64,000 bases of DNA from contig OU015569.1 in assembly GCA_907165135.1 (NCBI GenBank), positions 3,410,001 through 3,474,000 on the forward strand, given 5' to 3'. The notes below the pieces were generated by a model that saw nothing but the letters and a program-made list of their open reading frames with translations, did no database searches and had not been told where the DNA came from. Source of the stretch: Oikopleura dioica (lineage: Eukaryota > Chordata > Appendicularia > Copelata > Oikopleuridae). This document shows positions 22,751 through 34,291 of this stretch, piece by piece; position 1 is the first letter of the stretch; every line of letters begins with the position of its first letter. A program made the position numbers and the translations under genes.

Positions 22751-23432
22751 CAGGGATGGAAATCTGAGCGGCACGGCACGGCACGGCACAGCGGCATGGC
22801 ACGGCACGGCACGTGCCGTACCGTGCCGTGCCGGAGAGTAAAATCTGGTTGCGGCACCGCGGCACAGTAAAATTAACCATTCCTTGATTTGTTAATTTAA
22901 GGGCTTGACGGCCCTTCGGGCCGTTTCAGCCCCGTTCCTTGATTTGTTAATTTAAGAGGCTTGACGGCCCTTCGGGCCGTTTCAGCCCCGTTCCTTGATT
23001 TGTTAATTTAAGAAGCTTGACGGCCCTTCGGGCCGTTTCAGCCCCGTTCCTTGATTTGTTAATTTAAGGGGCTTGACGGCCCTTCGGGCCGTTTCAGCCC
23101 CGTTCCTTGATTTATTAATTTAAGGGGCTTGACGGCCCCAACCCCACTCTCATCCATTGTTAGAAAAATTCAAATTATCCAAGATTTTGATTTTATTATG
23201 GTTTTCATTTTAACTTTTGAAAATTCTATAAGTACACTAGCAGCTTTAATTTTTTTCATTTATATAAATAAGTTATATGATTCGAATTTGTGCCGTGCCG
23301 TGCCGTTGTGCCGCGGCACCCCATTATCGAATTTTGTGCCGTGCCGTGCCGTACCGTGCCGCGGCACGGGTATTTTGGTTGTGCCGTGCCGTGCCGGTGC
23401 CGCTTGAAAATTTTCTCCTATTTCCATCCCTG
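22751..23432. mobile_element. hAT-like non-autonomous element (MITE), 682 bp
   Basis: The element has perfect 13-bp terminal inverted repeats, CAGGGATGGAAAT at 22751 and its complement ending at 23432. It is flanked by an identical 8-bp duplication TATTTGAT (22743-22750 and 23433-23440). An 8-bp duplication with a CAGGG terminus is the signature of hAT transposons. Both ends carry subterminal GGCAC/GTGCC arrays, and the middle is a five-copy tandem repeat. No transposase is encoded. The perfect duplication suggests a fairly recent insertion. It lies 65 nt from the stop codon of the AKR7 gene. Confidence 0.88.
22876..23130. repeat. tandem repeat, five copies of about 57 bp
   Basis: Each unit contains CGTTCCTTGATTTGTTAATT followed by a palindrome GACGGCCCTTCGGGCCGTTT. 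The last copy is truncated after GACGGCCC. Copies are nearly identical, differing by one to three bases. The array forms the core of the hAT-like element. Confidence 0.85.
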
Positions 23433-23504
23433 TATTTGATAAGAATTGTCTATCCCGAAGGATGTGAAAATATTTCAGCAAGATGAGAGTTTCCCATTGA
23501 GAAG

Positions 23505-25734
23505 TTATCTCAGATAGCTTGGGCAAAAGTGACTGGTGCTCTTCCACCATTCATCCATAAAAGTCACAAGCTCTTCGTGAAGAGGGCCTTTCGTCATGTA
23601 ACTCATGTTCGTTTCGAGTTGCTCAACTCTTGAAGCACCTTTCAAAGGCTTTCAAAGGAAAATTTCAAATCAAGTTGAATGGAACTTCAGCGTTTGCCTA
23701 GTATAAAGCCTGGCCTAAAACAATGCGATCGCCTTTCTCTCCAGAGAGGCATGAGTGATGGAGAAGCCATCGATAAGCTGCCTCGGCTACGGTAGCATCT
23801 TCTCCATCGTGGTGCTTTGCCAGAAGCTCCTTGATCTTTTCCATTGCGTTGAAGTGCTCAACTTTCCAGTAGCGATCTCTTTAACAAATTCAACTTTTGA
23901 AGACGTTGGAGTTTTTAACCTGTAAATTTTGTCCCATCCATTGTTGTTCATATTGAATCGGCCGAATTCGATCTTCTGCTCTTCCTCATCCTTGAACTTA
24001 TGCTTGCCAGTAAGAATACCGCCACCAAGGGGAGAGTATGCGTAGAAACGCATGTTGTGATATCGCAGACAAGGGATGAGTTCGACTTCTACTTGCCTCG
24101 TGATAGCAGAGTACATTCCCTGGTAAACAGTGGGAACGATGAAGCCTTTCTGCTTGCAAATGTTGACTGCTTCAGCCACGAGCTAAAGATCTCATTACAA
24201 CAGAGAAACAAATCCCCATAAAGTCGCGACACCGGAAATCGGCTTGAGTTGAAGTTCATGAACAAAATCAGCGGAAACAAGAGAACACACACTATTTCCA
24301 TAGAGACGCTGATTATGATGAGACGATTGACAAATGCGTTATGATAAGGCAGCGGAAAGTAAACATGAAGAAAACAAGTTAAAACGTACCCATGAGGAAT
24401 AATTCGATAGTCCGAGCTCATCAAATTTGCCCTCTTGGTGCATTTCGTTCATAGCAGCCAGAGTTTCTTCAAGAGGTGTTTCGTGATCTTAACATATGTC
24501 TATCGCAACAGGAAAACGTTCCGCAAATGAATATTTCGGATATATAAATGGCTTCTTGAGAACGAGAAAAAGTCGGAAGCAGTAGAGAAAACTCACCTGG
24601 AGCATGTAAGTAACAAATCTGAACCTTCTTGACTCGCATGTTCGCCAACGAGGTTTCGAGCTGTTTACGGACAGACTCCTTTCCAAGTCCCTTTCCGTTC
24701 CACGGATTCACCTTGGTAGCCATCCCGATTTCTGGTTTCTTCCATGCGGGAATGGTTCCTTAAAACTTTTTTAATCAAAGCAAATGATGATTCAGACAAC
24801 GTTAAATCTTCAGCTTGAGTGGTGTGCCTTGTTCTTCTATCGCGCTTTAGTACAAGAGTAAATCGATTAAGACACATTCAAGGGTCACCATGGAAATTTC
24901 TATTATACACGCGAAGTTTTTTTCTTCATCAAAAGGAGCGATTTTTATTTCTCTTTCAGGTGATAGTAACATGGACATTGCGCCAGAGCTCAAGGCCGCT
25001 TTCGAGGTTTTTGAACGAGAGAAAAAAGACGATGTGATTGAAATTTCGCAGCTTGGCGATTGTCTTCGCATGACTAATCTAGTCATTACGGAAACTTTTC
25101 TTGAAGCACAAAGGTACATTTGTACTTGTCTTACTATTTTATTTGGCTTTAGAAAGAGACTAAAAGATGACGAGATTCCATCGATTGATTGGAATCTCTT
25201 TGCTGGGATTTATAGTGCCGCTTCTGGAGAGGTTCTAGCAGAGGATACTCTTGGTGAATCGTTAAAGACGCTAGAAGTGGCAAAAATCTTCGAAGATGGA
25301 ACGATAGGCCGTAGAATAAAAACCTCGCATCTGAGAGAATTTCTGACGACATTTGGGGATGATCCTCTCACAGAGGAAGAAGCGCAAGAACTAATTCAAG
25401 ACATGGACCAAGTATTGAAAACTTCCAAGCGCAATAACTAAGAAAATCTTAGCTGCTGCAAGGGGAAGTGCAGTCAGATGCAGTGGCGATGGAACTGGTT
25501 CATGGCATGCCACTCGACGAGTTCTGATTTTCAAACAAAATAAACTTTAGTCATACCTAGAACTTTCTCCGTCTTTCCGCCGACGTACATAAAGGCAGTA
25601 TCGATTTCGTCAGCCCCGATAGATCCACCCTTGCTCAAAAAAAACTCGACCATTTTTTTGGGCACGTCTCCCACAGTGGCGTTTCTGCCCATTTCCATCG
25701 TTCCGAGCGATGCTTTGATCATCTTTGCACTCAT
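23505..25734 (-). CDS. AKR7-type aldo-keto (aflatoxin aldehyde) reductase
   Basis: NADPH-dependent cytosolic reductase of aldehydes such as succinic semialdehyde. Exons 25734-25557, 24758-24597, 24487-24390, 24182-23920, 23878-23715 and 23638-23505 total exactly 333 codons, the usual family length. Landmarks are LGTMEMGR at the start, EIDTAF carrying the catalytic Asp, ATKVNP (catalytic Lys), CYLHAPDHETP (active-site His), VYQGMYSAITRQVE and YSPLGGGILTGKH. The NADPH-binding end reads GASRVEQLETN. The fifth intron has a GC donor (TTAG|GCCAGG) and an AG acceptor. Intron 1 is about 800 nt and houses an EF-hand-like gene on the opposite strand. Confidence 0.9.
24971..25441 (+). CDS. EF-hand-like (calmodulin/myosin light chain type) protein nested in AKR7 intron 1
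   Basis: Two exons (24971-25113 and 25153-25441) give 143 residues, the size of calmodulin-type light chains. The start MDIAPELKAAFEVFE, a central linker and FLTTFGDDPLTEEEAQELIQDMD match the layout of essential light chains and calmodulin lobes. The loops lack the full set of acidic Ca2+ ligands, so binding is probably lost, as in many light chains. A strong TTTCTCTTTCAG acceptor lies 11 nt before the ATG, suggesting a trans-spliced mRNA. The host gene runs on the other strand. Confidence 0.75.
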   Translation: MDIAPELKAAFEVFEREKKDDVIEISQLGDCLRMTNLVITETFLEAQRYICTCLTILFGFRKRLKDDEIPSIDWNLFAGIYSAASGEVLAEDTLGESLKTLEVAKIFEDGTIGRRIKTSHLREFLTTFGDDPLTEEEAQELIQDMDQVLKTSKRNN

Positions 25735-26132
25735 TTTCTCTAATTAATTTTCGTGCGAGCGGGATAGAATTTGGCAACTACATGTATTATCAAGATTTCA
25801 GTAAATATTGGTATGAACAGCAGTAAACTTCGCGTCTTTGATTTACATAGTTTAAAGTTAGAAGCGGATGGTACAGGTAACAGAAAAATTTACATTGCTT
25901 CATCGTTTTCATTAGCTTCGTGCCGCGCAAGGTAAAATAAAAATATGAACAGAATTATCTTTCGAAGTTGAGTGTCGCACATTGGACAAACGAATATAAC
26001 TGGAATGTTGTGCAGAATAACTTAAAGTTTAAATTTTAGACGACATCATTGAGGGAACTTGAGTGGGCGCTCAGACACTGTCTAACTCGAGTTAGGCAAA
26101 ATGGAACGATAGTCAACTATAAATTGCTCATT

Positions 26133-27277
26133 TTAGACGAACTCGGATTCAGAACTTGAAGAAATGTGATTGTAATTTCGCTCCAGGTCTCTTTCTCGTT
26201 GAGATCTGAGAGGGAAAACATGGCCGTCGCCGAGCGAAGTGAAAACAGGAAACATCCACAACTTCGGGTTCGTCCCAAAGACTTCTTCGAAGTTTTTCGC
26301 CTTCCAAGGTTGTAAGCGCGCTTGTCGACCATTCCATTGACGAATACTGGCGGGCGGAAGCTTTCTTTAAAGAAATAGTAATTCATCAGCGTCGATAGAA
26401 CTGTTAATACCAAGAGTAGTCATGTTGTAAAAGACGAGGTACATGTGGTAGAAGAAAAGCACCGAGACGGAAAATGAAAACATGGACCCAACGAGGAAAA
26501 TGAAGAGAATATGAAAACGAGCGCTCTGTGAATCCTTGAGTTCGTCTTTCCAGAAGAGCAGTGAGTACTTGAAACTGCGTTTTATTTAGTTCCTTGGCGA
26601 CTGAATATACCTTGAATGAAGTAGTGCAGACGAATAAACAATACGTCAGTGCGTAAAAGAGGAAGAGCATGAAGAACTTGTAGTTGGACCAACTGACGCA
26701 ATTGTTAACCCACGGACAGTAATGGTCCATTTTTAATACAACTTTTTTCGTCACTAAAATTTACTTGCCTTTGCGGCTTTAAATCAATAGCCTACCTGAA
26801 CAATAATGCGCTCGGTCTGGCTTGATGCACTTTGTTATATGACAGTATCGATAGGAGCCGCCAATCGTGCGATTTTGCACATGAAGATTGCGGGCCACTT
26901 GTCGCAGAAGCAACGATTGCTCCTCCTCTGTCGTGGCGTTTTCAATTTTGTGTTGTTCTTCTGCCGAGAGAAAGTACTCCTGCTTAGGATAGTGTGGCTC
27001 TGTCATTACTGCTTGCCAATACGACCATACAAACAGCATCAGCAACGGGTGATAAATGATAAGGTAGGCTACTCGTTCCCCATTCGAACTTACTGTCTTA
27101 TCGTGGTTCTTGCATTTTGCTTTCACAAAATTAGATGATTAATGTTGATTATTTAGAACCACTTGACAGAATGCACAACTCAACAACGTACGCATAGTAA
27201 GACCAGAGAATCACCCCCGTCACGAATAACGTTGGTATCCAACGCAAGCTCTTCAAGAGACCCGAAACGATAGTCAT
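26133..27277 (-). CDS. ZDHHC2/15-like palmitoyltransferase with altered zinc-binding region
   Basis: S-acyltransferase with four membrane spans. Exons 27277-27163, 27119-26796, 26753-26611, 26567-26411 and 26364-26133. Similarity to ZDHHC2/15 is clear along the whole length: [11 protein letters not shown] in TM1, FVWSYWQAV in TM2, [44 protein letters not shown], and the tail [18 protein letters not shown]. The catalytic motif is DHYC instead of DHHC. Several zinc-binding Cys of the family are missing: RYCHITKC replaces a CxxC, and CSVTKKV replaces CSxCxxC. A frame break at plus-strand T5 (26293-26297) is repaired by one extra base. That makes the exon sum 972 nt (323 aa). The ATG follows a TTTCAG acceptor by 13 nt. 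Confidence 0.85.
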
Positions 27278-27700
27278 TGTGGAGCGAAATGCTGAAATAA
27301 CAGTTTCAGTGAATAGATAGAAAATAGATATCTTTATTAAAAATGTGAGATTTCCCGTACAAAAGTAAAAGTAAAAAAGATTGTGAAAAAAATGTGAAGA
27401 TTCAAAATTGTTGACTTTGAAAGTGGAAGAGCATAACTGAAGAGATACAGGAGGGAGCACATACTCTGTAGTACAGAGTCTGTACTACAGAATGGCTAGA
27501 CCGACAGTGTTTGAAAAAGCTGAAATAAAGAATTTAATCATAGTCCCGCTCTCCAAGAAGCTTGTGCGCGGCCTCCAGGCTGAAGAATAAAGGTGCGTGT
27601 CGGCTGAGAAGGGTTTTCTGTCGACATAAGCCGTCTGTCAAGCGTTCACGAAAAATATATATTCGTACATATATTGGTAATAATTTCAAAAAAATCTGAT

Positions 27701-29200
27701 TTAGTTAACGCGCCTTTGATGGGAAGAAGTTGGCTGATAAACTCTTGTTGGATCCCAGTCTGCTAGCTGATCATTTCTTTGCTTTCGTCGGGTCTCTTTG
27801 ATTTGTTTCTCGATATTCTTCATCCGCTCAGATTCTTGCCTCTCGCGCGTTTGTTGTTGCCTTGACACGATGTCCCGAGCAGTTAAGCTTTTGACTTTCT
27901 AAAATTGAAAATGAAAAATTTATTTTAAAAAATATGAATTACCGCATTAGCTTCAGCTCCCTTCTTTCGCTTATACTCGATTTCCATTTCCTTTTCTTGT
28001 TCTCTAACTCGTTTGAGAGCGTCGGAATCTCGCTGACGCTGTAAGTCGCGCTCCTGAAGAATTTTGCGTCGCTCCGCTATCTCTTTCTTTTTCTTCTTTT
28101 CTTCCAGCTCTTTTCTTGCAATTTCTTGGAGCCGTATTTGTTCCTCAGCTTGCTCCTTTTCTTGCTTCCACTTTTCGATTCTAGCCTTAAAAATGATTAG
28201 TCAAGGTCTCACGAGTAATGTTACTTTTTTCTTCGCAGCAATAACATCAATCTTATCATTAGATTTGGCGTTATTTTCATGCGCAACAGCTGCTTTTTTT
28301 ACTTGGCCACTGCGATACTCCTCGAGGCGCTTTTTGCGTTCTTTTTTCCACTTCTGGATGGCGGTTCTTTGCCCATATTCAAGTTTGTAGTAGCGCTGAT
28401 ACCATTGTAGATGGTCGCTAATGTCTTTCATCGTTCGTCCGGGCAGAGCCTGCTGGAATTCATCCATGACTGCGCTGTCGTGTTCGAGAGATTCTACATC
28501 GGCCACGTTGTCTTTGTATTCTTGCGAGCACACTCTCTTCCAGGTTTTTATGAAAACACTGTGGTCCACCATGTTCCAGCTTCCACAATGACCGTGTTTC
28601 GCCACATAATCCTGAAACTGCTGTACTGCTTGATCGCGGCCATTAGAAGCGTTTCCGGTGTTCAAGCTGCGCTTTTTGTAGTGATTCTCTTTCTCGTGGG
28701 ATACTTCTTTATTCCGCTCTATCTCGGTTGCTCGACGTATAGTGACATCAATTTCTCGCTTGAGAGAGGCTTCTTGTTTACAGATTTCCTCGAATTCGTC
28801 GGTGCGAAGCTTTTTGAACTCACTCACGAGAGAGTGTGCCGCTTCAAGTTCTTGTTGAAATTTTGCTGTAACACTAACGAAGTCAATAAAAAACGCCGTT
28901 AAATATATCAAGACTCACTGTTCGTTGGGAATGTCAGGGATGATACAATTTGTATATTCGTGGCATTTCTTAACTTGACCCTTGATTTGGTCCATTTCGC
29001 CCATGATAATTCGTTTGCGGTTGTTTGACTCGATCAATGCTGAAATATTCGTAAAAACAGTTTGGCTGTTACAGCGAACCTGAACTGTACTGCTCTGCGA
29101 TTTTTTCAAAGGCGGATTCTTGATCTTGAAAGTGGCTGTTTTTGGACAGAAAGCGCGTGAGATCGGCTTCGATCGTTCTGTACTTTAGATGAATTACCAT
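27701..29200 (-). CDS. ccdc112: CCDC112-like coiled-coil centriolar satellite protein
   Basis: Long coiled-coil protein. The conserved CCDC112 core is visible at about 28400-28600: a VAKHGHCGSWNMVDHSVF segment, then LPGRTMKDISDHLQWYQRYY, then Lys/Glu/Arg-rich helices with IQKWKKERKKRLEEY. Later exons contain KWKQEKEQAEEQIRLQEIA and a C-terminus reading LADWDPTRVYQP. Introns near 29040, 28900, 28200 and 27930 are about 40-50 nt. The first usable ATG (29200, MVIHLKYRTIEA) lies inside the inverted repeat of a fold-back element. A start at the internal MGEMDQ is the alternative. The vertebrate family member is linked to centriolar satellites and cilia. Confidence 0.78.
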
Positions 29201-29762
29201 AAGAATTTTTCGGGCAAAAAAAAATTTTTTGAGATATTGGTATATTCTGAAAGCCCATTAAAAGTTAAACAGAATCACTAAATTCTAGGGTCAGATGACG
29301 TCATTATGACGTCATCGGGCTGATTTGAAAATTTTGTCTTTGGAACGCTTTTTCGAGCCTAAAACGTTTTTTAATTTTGTTTTTCTCGCCGGATTCGGAT
29401 TTTCCATGAAAAACTACGTAGGGACCCGGGATCAAACCGTTGAATATCAACCATTACCGACCGGTTCAATTTTTGAAACCGGTCGGTTCGAAAAATAAAC
29501 CTCGGGTCCCTACGTAGTTTTTGATCGCGAAGAACATGCAATCAATAGAAAAATCTATTTCCAGCAAAAACCGCCTCAAAAAGCGTTCCAAAGTTTCATG
29601 AATTTGGAGCCTTTTCGGTCATTTATTAATCATAAATGACGTCATAATGACGTCATTGAGCCCTAGAAATTTGGGAATCGACTAATTTTGACTTGGGCTT
29701 TCAGAATATGTTCTTATCTCAAAAAATTTTTTTTCGGCCAAAAAATTCTTATGGTAATTCAT
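29189..29762. mobile_element. fold-back (long inverted repeat) element, 574 bp
   Basis: The two ends are inverted copies beginning ATGAATTACCATAAG and continuing, with differences, for about 130 bases. A central palindrome carries AAAACTACGTAGGGACCCG and its complement, plus a smaller GACCGGTT/AACCGGTC hairpin. CTTTAG occurs directly outside both ends (29183-29188 and 29763-29768) and may be the target duplication; a 4-bp TTTA is also possible. Each arm contains two TGACGTCA palindromes. The left end overlaps the first codons of the CCDC112 gene. No protein is encoded. Confidence 0.75.
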
Positions 29763-30146
29763 CTTTAGTTCCAGCTCTTTAAACACCTCCATTCTGAAAT
29801 GATTACTTTTAGTCGAAGATGTAGACTTGATACGCTAGAAACAATTGTTAGGGAGAGAGGAAAAGAGGTAATAAAACAGAAATAATCATATTCAAGAGCA
29901 TCATTAGGAACTACACGAGTGGATAAGAAATTGGAAATTTCAAACGCGCCCAATCGCGTTTATCTAAAAGTCCGGGTTAAATGAGCTAGGTTAACTTTTG
30001 CACTAAATGCAATTGAATTACTGACCCCGAAATTCGAAAATGTCTTATCCAAAGGTGTGAAACGGTAAAGAAGAAGAGGATTGCCTTTGAATTTTTTGAA
30101 TTAGGTTTTTGAGAATTTTTATGAAGAGAGTACTTTGAGGAGCGAT

Positions 30147-30654
<508 letters not shown>

Positions 30655-30791
30655 TTAACACTTGTAGAACGCGCGCTGCAATCATTTGTTGAAGAAATTC
30701 TGTTAGGGAAAAGACAGGTGAAAGCTATCAGACAATATAAACTACATGAACTTTCTGCGAAATGCAGGGAGAATGAACAACACACGAGTGA

Positions 30792-32185
30792 TTATTTTGG
30801 AATATTGGAGATTTGAAGCATGCGTCTTATGGGTGAATTCATGGTTGTAAACGACGGTGTCACTGTTGAGAGTGACGAAATCTTCTGCTTTGGCTCTGGA
30901 AGATCGGCAGCACCGGCGTACCAGTCGGGAATGCGCGTCGTGTCGATCTTAGAGGAGCTGCTCTCTTCTTTGATTTCGTCCTTGTTGAGTGCACAGTTTG
31001 CGAGATCCATTTGCATTCTCCACGTCGACTCTCCACTCGCATACAGCGCGCCGCCAAGCCAGCAAATGCAATTTGATTGCGCGGGCATTTTAACAATTGA
31101 AAACTGAATAAGAATGAGCAGTTGCCTTTTCTTCCGGCTTACCCTCAAGTCTTTGAGTTTCTTGTACTTTTCCTCCTTTAGCTGTTCTCTTATTTCTTCA
31201 AGCAATCTTCTACCGATTCCTTTCAGCTTGGCGAGGCCCCCAGACAAAATGATATGTGCAGCTAATGCTCGACGATTGTCAATCGGGCTTTCTAATAGAA
31301 GGTCTAAAATTTTCGTTGTGATCGTCTCATCTTCAGCGCGGCGATCGAGAAGTAACTCGACAGTATCTCGAACTGTAGACCGCTTTACATTTAACACTTT
31401 TTCACTGTCTACGTCGATGGGTATTGTTTTTTCATCCTGCTTTTCCAGTGTCTAGAAAAGACATTTTTAATCGCTGCGCCAACCGGGAAGTGTTTTTAGT
31501 ACCTCTGGTGGGTTGACTAGATGCGCTCTTGATCGGAAAAAGCCTAATCTGCTTATAACATCTTCCAAGAAGTCAGTGGAAACGGAGTTACCCGGGTCTA
31601 CAGTTTTTCGGAATTCGTTGACAAGGTGTTTTCCGCCAATGGTGCTTTCTTGTTGATTCCAAATCTCTGGAACCCCGTGAATCACGCTAGTTATGTTTAG
31701 CCCGCTCCATCCAAGTTGAGCCACTAAAATTAACCGCGTAATTTACCGTGGTAGTAAGTACCAAAACCTATAGCCGTGGAGGAGTTAATACCAGTAGCTG
31801 TAATCGCTGCTACTGGTCGCGGAACAAAAACCAAGCCCGGTAGCGCAATTCGAGTTAACGCGGCTTCAACTATATTCTCTCGAAAGTCCTTGCGTTGGTT
31901 GATATCTTCGACAACAAGTAGCCTTCGCTCACGTGGGGAGATTTGAAGCTGCTGGTTATAAAGCCAGAGAAGAAATTCGCCGATTTCATCAACGGACGCA
32001 GTTGAAAAGTCATCCGGAGTTCTGCAGATGGCTCGAGGACCGGTCTCTCCGCTATATTTTCTCGTAAGGGGTTTTCTCGTATAGGGGTTCTCAAACCTGA
32101 AGCCTATTCTCGTGTATCTTGATCCGAATTCGACGACGACTGCTGCCTTTTCAGACGTTATACCGAGCCCAGCCATAAACGACAT
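30792..32185 (-). CDS. actr10: ACTR10 (Arp11) dynactin pointed-end subunit
   Basis: Actin-related protein that caps the pointed end of the dynactin filament and helps dynein bind cargo. Exons 32185-31747, 31723-31503, 31451-31143 and 31103-30792 total 1281 nt (426 aa; vertebrate protein about 417). Landmarks are EKAAVVVEFGSRYTRIGF, ETGPRAI, SPRERRLLVVE, ESPIDNRRALA, ILSGGLAKLKGIGRRLLEE, CICWLGGALYA and the end motif RIPDWYA. ATP-binding residues are reduced as usual for Arp11. The ATG follows CTGTAG-A, only 25 nt after the POLR3C stop. Confidence 0.9.
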
Positions 32186-32210
32186 TCTACAGAAAAAGAT
32201 CGGTAACGAT

Positions 32211-34139
32211 TTACGCAGCTTTTTTCTTTTTCGCGGCCAATTTGTGAACAGGATCCCATCCCTTTGTGCTGCATTCTTCCTTTAGCTTTTTTCGTTTCAT
32301 TGCGATATACGCCTCGCTCAAGATGATTTGCTGCTCAAGCGAGTTAAGTCTTTGAAGAAGCATTTCTTCCATTCTGTGGTAGCTTTCTACTTCACGCTCC
32401 TCTCGCGGCAAGAGCGCGTCTTCCAAATTCTCTTCCTCGAATAACGTTACTCATCGTTTCCTAATTCAGAAACTTACTGGATGAGCTGCCTTGTAATCCT
32501 CAATAGTTTTCTTCTTTTTAATCAGATCCTTCACCTTGTCAAATTCTAGCCGGCGTCGCAACGTTAACTTATTTTGGGCTAGAGGAGAAAACTTATCAAG
32601 CGTGAAAAATACAAAACTTACCATTGAGTGCGGCTTTTCGGGCGTGCTGAATAACTTTCACCTTATTACAGTTGAACAAGTACGTGCAGTAATATGGGAA
32701 GAAATTTCCAGCAGGGGTCATGTCTTGAAACGAAGCAAGTCCATCGTTCATCAAACGATACAGAATTTGGTTGGCATCCTTCTCGTCCATCACGCACTTC
32801 TTCGCTACATTCTTCGGCTCTAAGTAATTTCCCTCGAAAAGAAGCGCCATTATTTTCCTAGCATCCGTTCCGTACTTGGCTGCAATCCACTGTAGAACCA
32901 CCTGTTGCACCATTCGTTCGACCTGGTCAAAAATCAGAACTGATAACATTGTCCCGTTCTTTTCCAAAAATTGAAATCTTCAAAGCGTTCAAAAATTAAC
33001 ATATCAGAGTAAACTTCTTTTGGTCTTGATTTAAACGCTTTCCTGATCAAAAGATCTAACTTGCCGTCTAGTCCGTGATCGGTTTGATCACCGGCATCAG
33101 CGCATATTCTTTGAATTTCTGCCTGCGTTACGCTGTATTCGTAGCAAAGGACATCCCTTGAGTAGTTTTGCAGCCTCAATATGTGTCGCATAACATTGGC
33201 GGCTTCGGCGCCACACTTATGGCGTGTATAGTCGACCAGTAGCTGATCTGTCGTGAACTGCTTCAATCTTACTAAGTCCAGGCTCCAATAGTCTGGATTT
33301 CCGGCGATCTTATCCACGGCTAATTTTATTTTAAAAATGACTTTGAATCATAACTTGAAAAAGCCGATTTACCTGGATTTTTAAAGTAAACTTCGAATCT
33401 CTTCTCTCCTGGCTCCACGAACTCTCTATTTCCAACTAAGATAGGCTCTTTTGATATGAAGCTATTCGCGACCATCAGGCTGAAACAGTCACGAATTCTT
33501 ATGCTTGCAGCTTCGTACTGATGTCTTTGAATTTCTTCATCGGTTGCATCTTTGCGAGAGTTCAGTATATTTTTAAATAAGCACGTTATAAACGGATCTA
33601 TCAAGTAACCATTTGATAAGTAGCGAGGAATATCGAACCCTCCCCGTTCGGAACAGGAAATGTCAAGTCTTCATACATAGTTATGCACGGAGCTAACTCT
33701 TCAATGATTTCATACGCTTGGCACTGGCCACGTTCGAGAAGAAACTCAAGAATAGCCGCGCCAAGCTTCCCAAAGAGCTCAATCACAAAGAATTTGAATC
33801 GCGGAAAGGAAAGAAAGATTCGAATATTTTGAAGAACAAGTCGATACTGGGTAACACCATTTGCTGTCCTCGATTCAATGATTCTGTGTCTCAGAAAGAG
33901 GGTCAGTACATGCTCCACGCGCTCGAGACGCTGGGCCAGCTGGACTTTTCCCGCAAACGACTATTTTAAAAATATTAATAAAATCATTGATTTGAGTTTT
34001 CGCTCACTGTTATTCGCTGTTTGATGTGAAAAAGCGTGAGAAAGTCATTTCCGCCGATGATAGAGACGAAATCTTTAAAGTCCGGGCCAAAGTAAATACC
34101 CGCAAGGGTTGAGCAAAGTTCGATTTCCTCTGCTGTCAT
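32211..34139 (-). CDS. polr3c: POLR3C-like RNA polymerase III subunit RPC3
   Basis: Winged-helix subunit of the RPC3/6/7 initiation subcomplex of RNA polymerase III. The start MTAEEIELCSTLAG resembles the family N-terminus. Successive exons show helical winged-helix segments (LERVEHVLTLFLRHRIIESR; LTFPVPNGEGSIF). The conserved C-terminal winged helix reads LFEGNYLEPKNVAKKC and NDGLASFQDMTP. The C-terminus is a coiled coil ending PVHKLAAKKKKAA. Several introns are 40-50 nt. Divergence from vertebrates is high in the middle. The stop lies 25 nt before ACTR10. Confidence 0.82.
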
Positions 34140-34291
34140 CACCTCATTTCTAAATGATTTGAACTACATTTCTGTATTTTCGAAAAAAACAACGTTCGAA
34201 AAGGTTAAAACAAAAATTGTCAGCGTAATTGAAGAGGCAGTAATGGGCGCGGAAAAAGCACAAATGGGGAACCGATTTCCCAAGTAAGTTG

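Noticed and set aside
22876-23130. CRISPR-like repeat array
   Set aside because: Repeats are contiguous with no unique spacers and lie inside a transposon.
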